Below, one piece after another: positions 1 to 10,863 of a stretch of DNA of 64,000 nt. The translations under genes and the position numbers were made by a program. The notes beneath the pieces were generated by a model. That model worked only from the letters and a program-made list of their open reading frames with translations. It did no database searches and was not told where the DNA came from. The stretch lies in contig NC_059093.1 of NCBI RefSeq assembly GCF_020497125.1, positions 22,379,301 to 22,443,300 of the forward strand, read 5' to 3'. This DNA is from Mauremys mutica (lineage: Eukaryota > Chordata > Testudines > Geoemydidae). Position 1 is the first letter of the stretch; the number at the start of each line of letters is the position of its first letter.

Positions 1-1885
1 ATCCTCCGGGACCTCTGCAAGGACTGCACCACCACTATCCATGCCACGGACGGAGAGATGGATGCCATCCCCATCCGCCGCAGCGTGAAACAAGGATGCC
101 CTCTCAGCCTCATCATTTTCAACCTGGCCATGGAACCGCTCATCTGAGCCATCTCCAGCGGCCCGACCGGTTCGACCTGCATGGCAAGAAAATCAGCATT
201 CTGGCCTACACGAACGATCTGGCCCTGGTCGCCGACAGTTCGGAAAGCCTCCAGCAAATGCTCAACATCACCAGCCAAGCCGCCGAGTGGATGGGCCTGC
301 GTTTCAACCCCAAAAAGTGCACCTCCCTCCACATCGACAGTGGCACCAGGGCGCTGGTCCGGCCGTCGTGGTTCCTTATCCAGGGCGAGTCCATGACCTC
401 CCTCGAAGAGGGAGAGATATACCAACACCTCGGCACACTCACAGGAGTCCACATCCGGCAGACCCCTGAAGACACCATCGCGGAGATCCTGCGAGATGCA
501 GCCCAAATCGACTCCTCCCTGCTCGCCCCTGGCAAAAGATCAACGCCCTCAACACCTTCCTGATTCCCCGCATCTCCTTTGTCCTCGGGGGATTGGCCGT
601 GGCCAAGGTGCCCCTGAACAAGGCCGACAGCACCATCAGACAGCTGGTGAAGAAATGGCTCCACCTTCCCCACAGGGAGTGCACGAACATCATCTACATT
701 TCCCACAGGCAGGGTGGTGCCAACGTACCTCGGATGGGTGACCTGTGCAACGTGGCGGTGATGACCCATGCCTTCCACCTCCTGACGTGCCCGGACACAA
801 CAGTGAGGAGCATCGCACAGGCGGCCGTACGGGGCACAGTCAGGAAATGCATCGACAGGGCCCCCTCCAAGCGGGACGTCGCCAGTTACCTCAGCGGCTC
901 CCTGCAGGCTGAGTTCGGGAGAGAGGGGGGAGACCTGTCCTCTCCCTGGTCCCGTGCCGACAACGCCTCGAGAGGTCTAGGTAAGAGGATAGGCTGCTAC
1001 TGGAAGTGGTGCAAGGAAAGCCAGGAGCTGGGAATACTGGTGCCACGCGTAAAGACCCCAGGCCACACCATCATCACCCCGACCGCCAAAGCCATGCTAG
1101 AAAGGTCCCTGAAAGATGCCATCCGCTGCCAAGATGGCGAGAACCTCAAGCGGAAACCGGACCAGGGCAAGGTGTTCAAGGTGTCCAGCAAGTGGGACAC
1201 CAGTAACCACTTCCTCCCCAGGGGTGAACTTGGTAAAGCTGCCGACTGGCGGTTCACCCACAGGGGCCAACTCAACTGTGTTCCCCTCAACGGAGCCATC
1301 CGCCACGGCAACTGGGACAAGCGCTGCAGGAAGTGCGGCTACATGAATGAGACCCTGCCACACGTCCTCTGTGGATGCAAGCAGCATTCCGGAGCCTGGC
1401 GGCACCACCACAATGCCATCCAAAACTGGCTATTGAAATCCATCCCACCATCCCTGGGAAAGATCACCGTCGACTCCACCATCCCCGGGACAGACAGCCG
1501 ACTGTGACCCGACATCGTCGTGATGGACACAGAAAAGAAGAAGGTCCTCCTGGTAGACGTCATGGTGCCTTTCGAAAACCATTCACCGGCCTTCCACGAG
1601 GCCTGAGCACGGAAGGAGTCGAAGTACGCCCCACTGGCCGAGACCCTGAGAGCCCAGGGCTATGAAGTCCAGGTACACGCCCTGATCGTGGGAGCCTTGG
1701 GCTCATGGGACCCTCACAATGAGCCGGTTCTGAGAGCATGTGGGGTCAGTCGACACTACGCCCGGCTCATGAGACAGCTTATGGTGTCCGACACCATCAG
1801 GTGGTCCAGAGACATTTATACAAACACATCACCGGACACCACCAATACCACACTGAGTAATCGAGACAGCCGACCAGGGAAATAA
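1..1885 (+). pseudogene. Broken reverse transcriptase/endonuclease ORF of an R2/R4-type LINE
   Basis: The enzyme would nick target DNA and reverse transcribe the element RNA at the nick. Frame 1 opens inside the window and carries the RT motif VKQGCPLSLIIFNLAMEPLI, then stops at TGA 142-144. The catalytic box continues in another frame at about 200-240 as AYTNDLALVAD, where the usual ADD is degenerate. A second shift near 540-590 leads into the long frame 593-1507. The zinc motif CRKCGYMNETLPHVLCGCKQH-like stretch lies at about 1323-1388. After TGA 1505-1507 the same frame carries PDIVV and VLLVDVMVPFE, the endonuclease core, then another stop at 1604-1606, and ends at 1885. The tail GALGSWDP is typical of these endonucleases. 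Two frameshifts and at least three stops show a dead copy. Confidence 0.78.
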
Positions 1886-2190
1886 CCCACTTCCTTCCCT
1901 AACGGACCAAGGGACGCACCCCACCCATGTACCTATCTGCTCTACCGATACTGAATTGGATTCCTTATTCATTCCATGGGTGGCGTACCTGAGCCCATTT
2001 ATCCACTGACACTTTAAAAACCCTTGCACCCCAATCTGGGTCTATGCCAGTTATGCAATATGTATGTATCTTTTCATCCTTGCAAACGATATCTGTAACC
2101 CCCCATAAAACAAGCCTGACCCCAGATGTACAGTACCTTCCCTCTCAACCTGTGTATATTTCAGTTCAAACATTTACTGTAATAAAATTT
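1..2190 (+). mobile_element. R2/R4-type non-LTR retrotransposon, 3' part, degenerate
   Basis: This is the 3' half of a site-specific LINE of the restriction-like-endonuclease group. It begins inside reverse transcriptase at the window edge. The order is RT palm, thumb/linker, a Cys-His zinc motif, a PD-(D/E)XK-like endonuclease, then about 300 bases of 3' UTR ending near an AATAAA at about 2182. The GC-rich coding part contrasts with the AT-rich sequence that follows. A truncated CR1 starts almost directly after it. R2, R4 and HERO-type elements share this domain order, so the clade is not settled. Frameshifts and stops make it inactive. Confidence 0.8.
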
Positions 2191-2195
2191 TTCAA

Positions 2196-2936
2196 TCAGT
2201 TCTCTGAAGATGTCCACACAGTGTGCAGAGCCGGTCAAAAAAGCAAACAGGATGTTAGGAATCATTAAAAATCAGATAGCGAATAAGAAGGTGAATATAT
2301 TATTGCCCTTACATAAATCTGTGTTCAGATGTGGTCGCCTCATCTCAAAAAAGATATACTGGCACTAGAAAAGGTTCAGAGAAGGGCAACTAAAATGATT
2401 AGGGGTTTGGAACGGGTCCCATATGAGGAGAGATTAAAGAGGCTAGGACTCTTCAGCTTGGAAAAGAGGAGACTAAGGTGGGATATGATAGCGGTATATA
2501 AAATCATGAGTGAGGTGGAGAAAGTAGATAAGGAAAACGTTATTTACTTATTCTCATAATACAAGAACTATGAGGTCACCAAATGAAATTAGTAGGCAGC
2601 AGGTTTAAAACAAATAAAAGGAAGTTCTTCTTCACGCAGCGCACCGTCAACCTGAGGTTGTGAAGGCTAGGACTGTAACAGCGTTTAAAAGAGAACTGGA
2701 TAAATTCATGGAGGTGAAGTCCATAAATGGCTATTAGCCAGGATGGGTAAGGAATGATGTCTCTAGCCTCTGTTTGTCAGAGGATGGAGATGGATGGCAA
2801 GAGAGAGATCACTTGATCATTACCTGTTAGGTTCACTCCCTCTGGGGAACCTGGCATTGGTCAGTGTCCGTAGATAGGATACTGGGCTAGATGGACCTTT
2901 GGTCTGACACCGTACGGCTGTTCTTACGTTATGTTC
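2196..2936 (+). mobile_element. CR1 LINE fragment, 3' end
   Basis: This is a 5'-truncated CR1. It encodes the C-terminal tail of the RT protein ([20 protein letters not shown] at about 2337-2396), followed by the conserved 3' UTR and the terminal TTCTTACGTTATGTTC. It belongs to the same lineage as the copy at 61074-62003, which also ends in TTCTTATGTTC. Small deletions and frameshifts, for example at 2555-2570 and after 2645, make it non-functional. Confidence 0.9.
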
Positions 2937-3036
2937 TAGCACCCCTAAGGACAGGACAATTGATTAAATGGAAACCAGGACAGGATGACAGAGGTGTATT
3001 GGAATGTTTACAACACAAGATAACACCAATTAAGAA

Positions 3037-3085
3037 TCAGAGGGGTAGTCGTGTTAGTCTGGATCTGGATCTTTGCTGCCTTTAC
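3037..3085 (-). repeat. Penelope-like element 3'-tail fragment
   Basis: The stretch beginning AATCAGAGGGGTAGTCGTGT is the reverse complement of the terminal sequence of the Penelope-like element at 37090-37783 (TAACATGGCTATCCCTCTGA). Only about 50 bases remain, so the call rests on that match alone. Confidence 0.6.
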
Positions 3086-3830
3086 CAATTAAGAAGTAAC
3101 TGGTCATAAACTGACACTGCAAAATCCATAGACTTCAACAGAGGAAAAAGAACGATAAGAACAGGGTGCTTTGCCATGGGACTTTGGGTTCGTCCTGCCA
3201 CACTCCAGGAGCATCGGATCGCGACCAACAGAGCCTGGCTCCCCTCTGCGACCAATCTGGCTGGCCACTAGATTGATCCAGACTCTGGACTGGTAACTAT
3301 AAACATCGATTGGCAAGACTCTGTGCATGGTGTGTGTAACTGAAAAGCATATGCTAGCTGCTGTAGTCTTAATAAATGCAGCGTTTTTGTCTTCTCCCCT
3401 AAAAAAGATCCCGTGTGCTTCGTACAGCATAACACCGTCTTCATTCATACCAGCAAATATTGTATTGATCGTTTCTTTCTGTGTGGCGCAATCAGACAAA
3501 ACACGAGGAGATTATAAGGCAGCATTATTACACTATGAAGTATGGTGCTGACTGCATTGAGCCAATTGGCAGTTAGTTCCATTTCACAAAGCGCAGTTAT
3601 ATTGTGTGAAAAGATTAGATTCAGCTACTGAATCAATATTAAGACAGCTGCATATGAATCTTTTTGTGTTTGATGCTTAGAGTTTCAAATGAAATGGCCC
3701 CAGCTCAGCTATGTAAATAAAATGAAACCATATTCACCATATCGATATACGGCTTTTGTCTTCTGCTAGAAGAATATCATGATGAATTACAAGTGTTATT
3801 TTCCCAGCTTATCTTCTTTCCTCTAAGGAT
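3086..3830. other. Unannotated non-coding stretch
   Basis: No repeat family, exon or RNA gene is recognised. Open frames here lack family resemblance and splice context. Confidence 0.5.
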
Positions 3831-4030
3831 CTCAAATCATTTTCCTCATATTAATTACACATCACAACACCGCTTTGAGGTAGGTGACTTGTTATGCCCA
3901 TGCTACAGACTGGTAGTTTGAAATACAGAACGGTAAGCAACATGTCCCAAACTCAGTGGTAGAAATAGAAAAAGAACCGAGGAACCAGGACTCTCAGTCC
4001 TCAGCCATTAAACAGGCTCTTTCATTTCAG
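3830..4030 (+). repeat. MIR-like (CORE-SINE) relic
   Basis: The order CTCAAATCATTTTCCTCAT, a GAGGTAGGTGA-like core, a CCCATGCTACAGACTG segment and a final ACCAGGACTCTCAGTCC block follows the layout of an MIR/CORE-SINE. It is strongly diverged, so an ancient insertion is likely. Confidence 0.5.
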
Positions 4031-6400
4031 CAGGAAAAATGTCTCACTGGGACATCCAGATCTGGCTGAAGTTCTCTGGATTTTGAGTTTGATGTTTGCA
4101 GTTTTTTAACCAACCAACTCTGAAAAGCAATGTAGGAACTGTCACACCAAGGAAACTGGGGGGGGGGGGGTGTTTTGTTTTTAGAACTACAAATTTCAAA
4201 CATATATTTTAATAGGTAATTACATGAAAACGTATGTAACCATTAAAATGAGCTAGTAAAAAGAAGTGACACTAAAAAACTTAGAGAACATTCTGCACCC
4301 CTATAACGTGGGACAATGGCTACCCTGAACGCAGGATTTAGCCCTAGTAAGAGCACATTTAAACCAGCCAGGGCTTCATAGTTTCCAGTAAGAGGGTTCC
4401 TATCTAAGAAACATCTCCTACAAGCCTGGTTCTATTCCCTCCTGAACCAGCTATCTCCAAGTCCCCCGGTGGAGCCAGAACTTACGCTGCTGGAGCCCTA
4501 CAACTTGACGTGCTCTGAGAGGATCTGGATCTAGGTATCGAATAAGAAAGTTATATTTTGGCTTACAGAGAGCTGTGTTGCAATACTGATGTGCAGGAGT
4601 TTATTCCCAATATTGTTACTTCCAGACAGGCCATGCTATTGCAATGCTCCTTAAAGTCAGCAAGGCTCAGGACCATTCTGATTGTTAGTGGCAACAAACT
4701 CAATAGCTAAGGATATGCTACATGAGCTTACATTTAGAAACACATTAGTGGTCTCTCTGGTTGGAGCCTGGTTGCTGTGGTCCGGTAACACAAATACAAA
4801 TAGGGACATTTCCCCATCATCTGAATTCAGCACATAAAGTTTGCTCTAGAGAATGTAGCTCTCCACAGAATAAACACAACAAGGTTGGTGGCAATACCCA
4901 TTGCACAAGGTCTGAGGAGGGGAGGCCAAAACCCAGACCAACCCCAGCCAGCAGAACTCCTTGTTCTCTTGTCCCAGGAGCCAGGCTGACTTTCTTCTAT
5001 CCCCTTGAGCAAGAGGTCAGAGAAGGCCCAGCTTAACCAAGCTCTTTAAGGCCTAGGTCAGGCTGGGGCCCAGGGGCCTTCAACCCAGAGCAGTTAGCAT
5101 AGCTGTTGCCCCTTCTCTCTGTCTTGCTCTGCGTCCTTTTCCTGTTTAAATGTAGCCCCAACTCCTTGATGGCACTGGGGCTGTTTTGTACGTAAGCTTC
5201 AGGCTACCCCTGCCCCACACACCGGTCTGCCTCAGCCCTGGTTTGGATTCATTGCTTCCCGAGGGAGAGAAAAACGGGTCACATTCTGTTGATTCCAATA
5301 GGTTCAATCAAGTGCAGAATTTGACCCAAAATCTTATTCAGTTCTTGGCCTCTGATGAGACTGTCAAAAGAGGGATGCTACACCACCACTTGGGAAGAAA
5401 GAAAATGCCAGCTATCCTGGTGGGTTTGGGGATGTGGACATGCATCCAACAAGAGTTGAAACAAGTTCACTAACCTATTGCTGAAACATGAGATTGCCTT
5501 TCAAACACTGTCACCATGGGCTGGATTTGAACTAGAGGTGAGAGGAACTAGAGTGCCACTAGTTCTCTCTCTAAGCAATTAAGCCCTTCGCAATCCAAAG
5601 AACTATTTTTGATCCTACAAATTGTGGCTAAGTCTTTAGAATAGCATGCAGACAGCCATTTATTCATCCAAATTGTGCTGTCTGATTTGTGCTCTCTTTA
5701 GGGTTCATTCAGGTATTCTTTCACCTCTCATGAAATGTCAATGGGACTTGGGCACCTAAGTGCCCGGGTCACTTTTGAAATATACACTTTACAAAATTGT
5801 ACCTTCGATCCACTTAAATATGAACACTAAAGATCTTCCCGTTTGACCAGCCAAACAGGCAGTAATGCCTACATGAAACCTGCTTACAGTCTGCATTAGA
5901 AATTAATCCCGCAACCTGTTAAATCAGTTATCAGCATGGGCCACATTGTTTACTGTCTAGCTAGCCTGTCCCCTATTACGATTTGCTTTTCAAATTCAAT
6001 CGATTCTGAAATGTTTAAAATGTGCACATTTGCTCCAGTAATTACTGCCAGCTCCAGCGTGTCTATCCTTGTGCACATTGAGTGCAAAGAGATTTTCTAG
6101 TTCCATTTTATCTTTGTAGCAATGATTTCACTCTAGCTTTTTAAGACTTTTCAGTGTCCTGTCAGATTGCAACAAGATGAAAAAAGTGAGCAATACTAAA
6201 AGAGTAAGATGTACCTATCAAGGTCAAAACTCCTTAGAAGAGCATGCAGAGATGATCACATTCCTACCTGCAAGGAAGTCATGTTGAATAGAAGTATAAA
6301 TGCCTCAAACCCTCACATAAGAATGCACTGACAAAGGAAGAAATTAAAGAATGCATTGGGATGAATGTGCATGTAGACTGCCCCACTCCTAGAGAGTGTG
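4030..6400. other. Unannotated non-coding stretch
   Basis: No exon, RNA gene or known repeat is recognised. A G homopolymer lies at about 4159-4170. The open frame at 5186-5473 has no domain or family resemblance. Confidence 0.5.
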
Positions 6401-6403
6401 GGC

Positions 6404-7189
6404 TGTGGCAGGCCAGGGCACCTGCACAGACAGGGAGCCAATTAGGGAAGGGCTTATTGTGAGTCAATCAGGGCCCAGAGTGGAGACAGCCAATCAGGGC
6501 CAGGCTCAGCCGTATAAGAAGGCTGCCCAGGAAGGGAGTGGTCAGTCTGTCCCAGGCCTTCAAGAGGGGAAGGTTGGTCTCCAAGGGTGGGAGACTAGCA
6601 CTGTGGACAGTGCCGTGCTGGCCAGGCTCGGGGAGCAAAAGGGAACTCCAGCCCGGTGTCTGCCAGGCTGCAGGTCCTGAAGGGAAGGGCCTAGCGGGTA
6701 CAAGGGGCCAAAGGGGAAGCGGCCCAGGGAAGCAGACAGACAAAGGGAGAGGAGGAGGACAGCGAGGCTGCCGCCAAAGGGTCCCTGGGCCAGGACCCAG
6801 AGTAGAGGGTGGGCCTGTGTCCCCCTCTTCCCCCCTTGCTGTACACCCCGCCATCGGCCATGGGGAGCGGCCATCACAGACTACGCCAGATCGTGACTGG
6901 AGGGATTAGACTTTGAGGTGTGTGGTTTGACATTGTGGCTGGGGCATAGGAACTGCTGATCAACACTCCCCCACACACCCTGGATGAGGGTGTGGATGGA
7001 CTAAGGGACACTGCCGGAGGGCAGTGGCCCAGAGAGGATCCGCCGAGCGGGGAGCAACACGGGTCCAGACACCCCAAACGAGGGCGAGACGACGGACGGT
7101 ACATCACCAGGAGGGGGCGCTCCACTGGACAGAGCTAATTCCCAGACAACCAGCAGGAGGCGCCAGGTGGTGTGTTCCAACCCATTACA
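6404..7189 (+). repeat. Solo LTR candidate
   Basis: The block starts TGTGGCAGG and ends CCATTACA, giving TG...CA ends. Promoter-like elements lie in the first 130 bases: AGCCAATTAGG (6437), GTCAATCAGG (6463), AGCCAATCAGG (6488) and a TATA-like GTATAAGAAGG (about 6511). The GC-rich rest and the 3' end (CCAGCAGGAGGCGCCAG) resemble the solo LTR at 58764-59459. No clear target duplication was found, so exact ends are uncertain. Several overlapping open frames here are explained by GC content. Confidence 0.6.
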
Positions 7190-7214
7190 GTGCAGTCAAG
7201 AAAAACAGATCATA

Positions 7215-8440
7215 ACAAACTAACAGATAACTTGAAGATTATAGCAGACTTCTTATTGTTTTAGGGATGAAGCCAATTTCCAATGGAAGGTACTACCAAC
7301 TATGCATTTATTTTAATTGAGGTAAAGGTACATTGTTCACTGAAGGAAAGAAGTTACTAAATCTTCTGAATTAAGTTTAGTTAAAATTGTTTAACTGTAA
7401 GGTCAGAGCTTCACTACACCCGCTTGGTAATATGTCACAAATATTGCTTACATTCATTTATGTACAATGAACTAGAGATGAGCTGAGACAAATTCCCAAA
7501 CTTCAGGTATGTTCAGAACCAGATCTAGATCCAAATTCTGTTACTCTGAATTCTATTCTGGGCTAACTGCAATCCCAGATGAGAATACCCTCAAACTTTA
7601 ATAAAGTTGCACTCAGATTCTTAATGTGCAGTTTGGGCCCATTTCTCATGTACAAAGTCCACTAGAATTCCCAGAGAACTCAAACACTTGTATGCAGGAA
7701 TCCTATCTGTGTCCATTATTTTCTCATGGGGATTTGTGAGCTCAGGATTATTGACAGGTAAATCTCAAAAGGGTCCCAAAACATTCCAAAGCAGGGATGT
7801 CTACTCAAAGCTTAACCTATTTGCTCTGGTTATTGGATTGGAAAAATCACAAAAACAGTCTCGTGTGAGATTCCCCAGACTTCCCAGAAATACAATGACA
7901 GTGTTCTTGTGGTACCTGTTCTTTAGCACATGCACTTCCAGTCCAATGAAAAACCACACATGAAATGGAAAAGAGAAAGAGTTGGGTCCAACCTACAAAA
8001 CAGGGAGTTCACAATCCAAACCTAAGGGGCAGAGTGTTCAGATCTGGGGGTTGATTCAAGCCCATCTCTAGAAAAAAAATGATGACTGAATATTTCCAGA
8101 TCTCAAAGATTCAGGTGCAGTTCAAAGTTTGGTCACAGGTTAAGGTAGGTTCTTATTTTCTCCAAACCTGTTAGCTCACTCATTCCTGTTCAGGACTTAA
8201 AACTGTGTGCACAGTAAAATTAAGACCTTAAAAAAGCAACTCTGAGCAGACATTTCTGAAACAGTCGTATGACCATTAGAGTGTGCTCTGCCTCTATTGC
8301 TATGCTTTTTAGCCATGGCACTGCAGCAAGTACAGAAATGGAAATGCATTAACTGAGCTGAGTACAAAGGGCATGATCCCCTGGTAACTTTAAGGCATAG
8401 CACCCATCAACAGCTGGATCTAGGCAGCACATCTATCATG
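7215..8440. other. Unannotated AT-rich non-coding stretch
   Basis: No gene or familiar repeat is recognised. The region is AT-rich intergenic or intronic sequence. Confidence 0.5.
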
Positions 8441-8563
8441 AAGCAATAAAGAGTCCTGTGGCACCTTACAGACTAACAGACGTATTGGAGCATGAGCTTT
8501 CATGGGTGAATACTCACTTCGTCAGACACATGACGTATTCACCCACGAAAGCTTATGCTCCGG
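8441..8563. repeat. Penelope-like element tails in inverted orientation
   Basis: Positions 8441-8530 are the reverse complement of the Penelope 3' tail (AAGAGTCCTGTGGCACCTTA, TCATGGGTGAATACTCACTT). Positions 8535-8563 repeat part of it in direct orientation (TATTCACCCACGAAAGCTTA). Together they form a short palindrome around a TCAGACACATGA centre. Penelope-like elements often end in such partial inverted or tandem pieces. Confidence 0.75.
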
Positions 8564-10183
8564 CCGGGGAGGGTGAGCCCTGGGCGGCTTGCCTGGCGGC
8601 CAGGACCTAGTCTCGGGGTCCCTATCCTTTTTTTAAAAAAAAAATATTTTTTTTTGCTCCGGGGACCGGGGTGACCTTCTAGCACTCCCCAAAGTCTCTG
8701 GGAAAATTTTGAACAAAAAAAGTTCCACGGGCCCGATCCAAACGGCCGGGAGCCAGTCCCTGGCCATGAAGGGTGCACCCTGGGCTGCTTGCCTGGCGGC
8801 CGGGTCCTGATCTCACGGGGTGTGATCCGTTCTCACTCCCAAGTGTTCCAATGGCTTCCACCTGCCCGGGAGGGACCCTGTGGGTTGTGCCCAGCCTGGG
8901 GGACCACAGTGCAGGGGAGCTGTCTGATCGCCCACTGGGGCCACCAGTTCCACCCGGAGGACTGGGGCTGAAAATTTTTCTAAGTCCCTTTCCAGCCACC
9001 AGGTCAACCCGGAGCCCCAACCACCGAAGGGGGAACTGGGTTGACCTAGTGGCCAGTGATCTTGCCGGCTGGCCACCAGGTCAACGCAGTTCTCCCTTTG
9101 GAGGTCAGGGCTCCGGGTTGACCTGGTGGCCGGGGATCTCGCCAGCTGCCCACCAGGTCAACCCAGTTCTCCGCTCGCAGGTCAGGGCTCTAGGTTGACC
9201 TGGTGGCCGGTTTGCTTTCCAGCCCAGGGAACACCCCACACCGAGGGCAGCGCAGCAGCGCTCCTGAGGACCTCCGTGGGGGCTTAATAGTCCACCCGGA
9301 GCAGGTCCGGGGGGAGGCTTAATAGTCGACCCCCGGCGGTTTGGGGGGGGGAGGGGGAGGCTTAACAATCGTTCCCCAGGCTGTCTGGGGGAAGGCTTAA
9401 CACTTGTCCCCCAGTGGTCCAGGGGGAGGCTTAACAGTCGTCCCCCGGGCTTTCCGGGGGCAGGCTTATTAGTCTTCCCCCAGGCTCTCCGGGGGAAATG
9501 TTTTCAAAGTCCCTTCCTGGCCACCAGGTCAACCCGGTTCTCCCTTCTGCCGTCGGAGCTCCGTCCGGGGACGGTGAGCCCTGGGCATCTTGCCTGGTGG
9601 CCGGGACTTGGTCAAGGCTGTCCTGTTCTTTTTTTTCAAATAAATAAATAAATAAAATTTGGGGGAGCTCTGGGGACTGGGCTGCCCTTCTGGCACTCCC
9701 TGGCAGCGTTGGGGAAAGTTTTTTGGGGAAAAAAAATTACTTCCATTGGCCCGATCAGTACTACCAGGAGGAAGTCCGGGGCCGCGGCTGGGGATGGTGA
9801 ACCCAAGGCGGCTTGCCAAAAGCCGCGTCCCGCTCTCGCGGCCCTGATCCTTATTTTTTTCTCTTCAAGGTAATCTCAACTTTTTCCACAGGACAGCAGC
9901 ACTGAGCCAGCCACCAGGTCAACCCAGTTCTCCCTTCGGCCGTCGGAGCTCCAGCCGGGAATGGTGAGCCCTGGGCGGTTTGCCTAGTGGTCGGGATCCG
10001 GTCTCGGAGGTCCCAATCATTTTTTTTTTTTCAAAAAAAATTTTGGGGGGGGGTCTCCAGGGACCGGGGTGAACTCGTAGCACTCTGCAGAGTCTCTGGG
10101 CAAATTTTGAAAAAATAAATAAATTAACTTCCAGGGTTCGGATCCTGATGGCCAGGAGACAGTCTCTCTCTGCGCGTTGTATA
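8564..10183. repeat. GC-rich complex satellite block
   Basis: Three repeat types alternate. Unit A is about 170-220 bases and starts near GGTGAGCCCTGGGCGGCTTG, with a T- or A-rich tract after it; copies begin near 8570, 8765, 9560, 9790 and 9960. Unit B is about 75 bases at 8994-9220 and again at 9518 and 9910, alternating GGCCACCAGGTCAACC with its inverse. Unit C is about 37 bases, built on GGGGGAGGCTTAACAGTCGT, at 9275-9500. The block ends where the truncated 5' LTR of the Ty3/gypsy element begins. Open frames across it follow base composition and have no family resemblance. Confidence 0.7.
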
Positions 10184-10805
10184 CCAACTGGAAATAAGGT
10201 ATAAAATGCTGCAGATCAGCTCAGTCTGGGCTGACCAGTGGAGGGGAAGGACGCACACCGCTAGCTCCTGCCGAGGGAGGGCCTGTGAGCCAGGATCCGG
10301 GAGTCAGCCAAGCCGAGGCACTACCTGAGACCCTGTCAGAGGCGGCCCAGGGGAGGAACCAACCGGAGGACCCCCATCACAGAGGCACTGTCGTTCCCGG
10401 TAGGAAGTAACCCAGGGGAACTATAGAGATAAATGGTGTTAAAGCTGTATTGACAGTCGGCGTGTTGTGGGCGGTTCCCCGCTGAGCAAGTGGCAAGGAA
10501 AGCTTGCCGCTACCAGGGCCCTGGGTTGGCGCTCGGTGGAGAGGACGGGCCCAAGCGCCCCTACCCCCTCACCGTGAGGGTTTATATGGACTCTGGCCAC
10601 TAGGCCACATTACCCCGCCCAAAAGGGGATTTGTATGGACTCTGGCCGCCAGGCCGTGCTACTGCTCCAAACGGGGACAGTAGAGAAGATGGCCAAGAGG
10701 CTGTACTAGGCAGAGGGGCAGCCACAAGGACGGGAGAGTGGTGAGGCATGGACACCCCATTCTATGCCTGCCACAAGAGGGCGCTGCGGTGACAGGCCCA
10801 CCACA
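10184..10805 (+). repeat. 5' LTR, 5'-truncated
   Basis: It matches the 3' LTR from CCAACTGGAAATAAGGTATA onward and ends GACAGGCCCACCACA. About the first 100 bases of the LTR, up to the sequence before its TATA-like GTATAAAA, are missing. Only two copies of the internal tandem unit GGACTCTGGCC are present, at about 10577-10680, against about eight in the 3' LTR. Confidence 0.85.
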
Positions 10806-10807
10806 AC

Positions 10808-10825
10808 TGGTGGAGAATGCAGGCA
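10808..10825 (+). promoter_or_regulatory. Primer-binding site of the Ty3/gypsy element
   Basis: TGGTGGAGAATGCAGGC starts two bases after the LTR end, the usual place and first letters of a tRNA primer-binding site. The tRNA was not identified. Confidence 0.6.
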
Positions 10826-10863
10826 TCAATCAGGGCCTGAGACAAGCACCCAGATGCCCAGAA

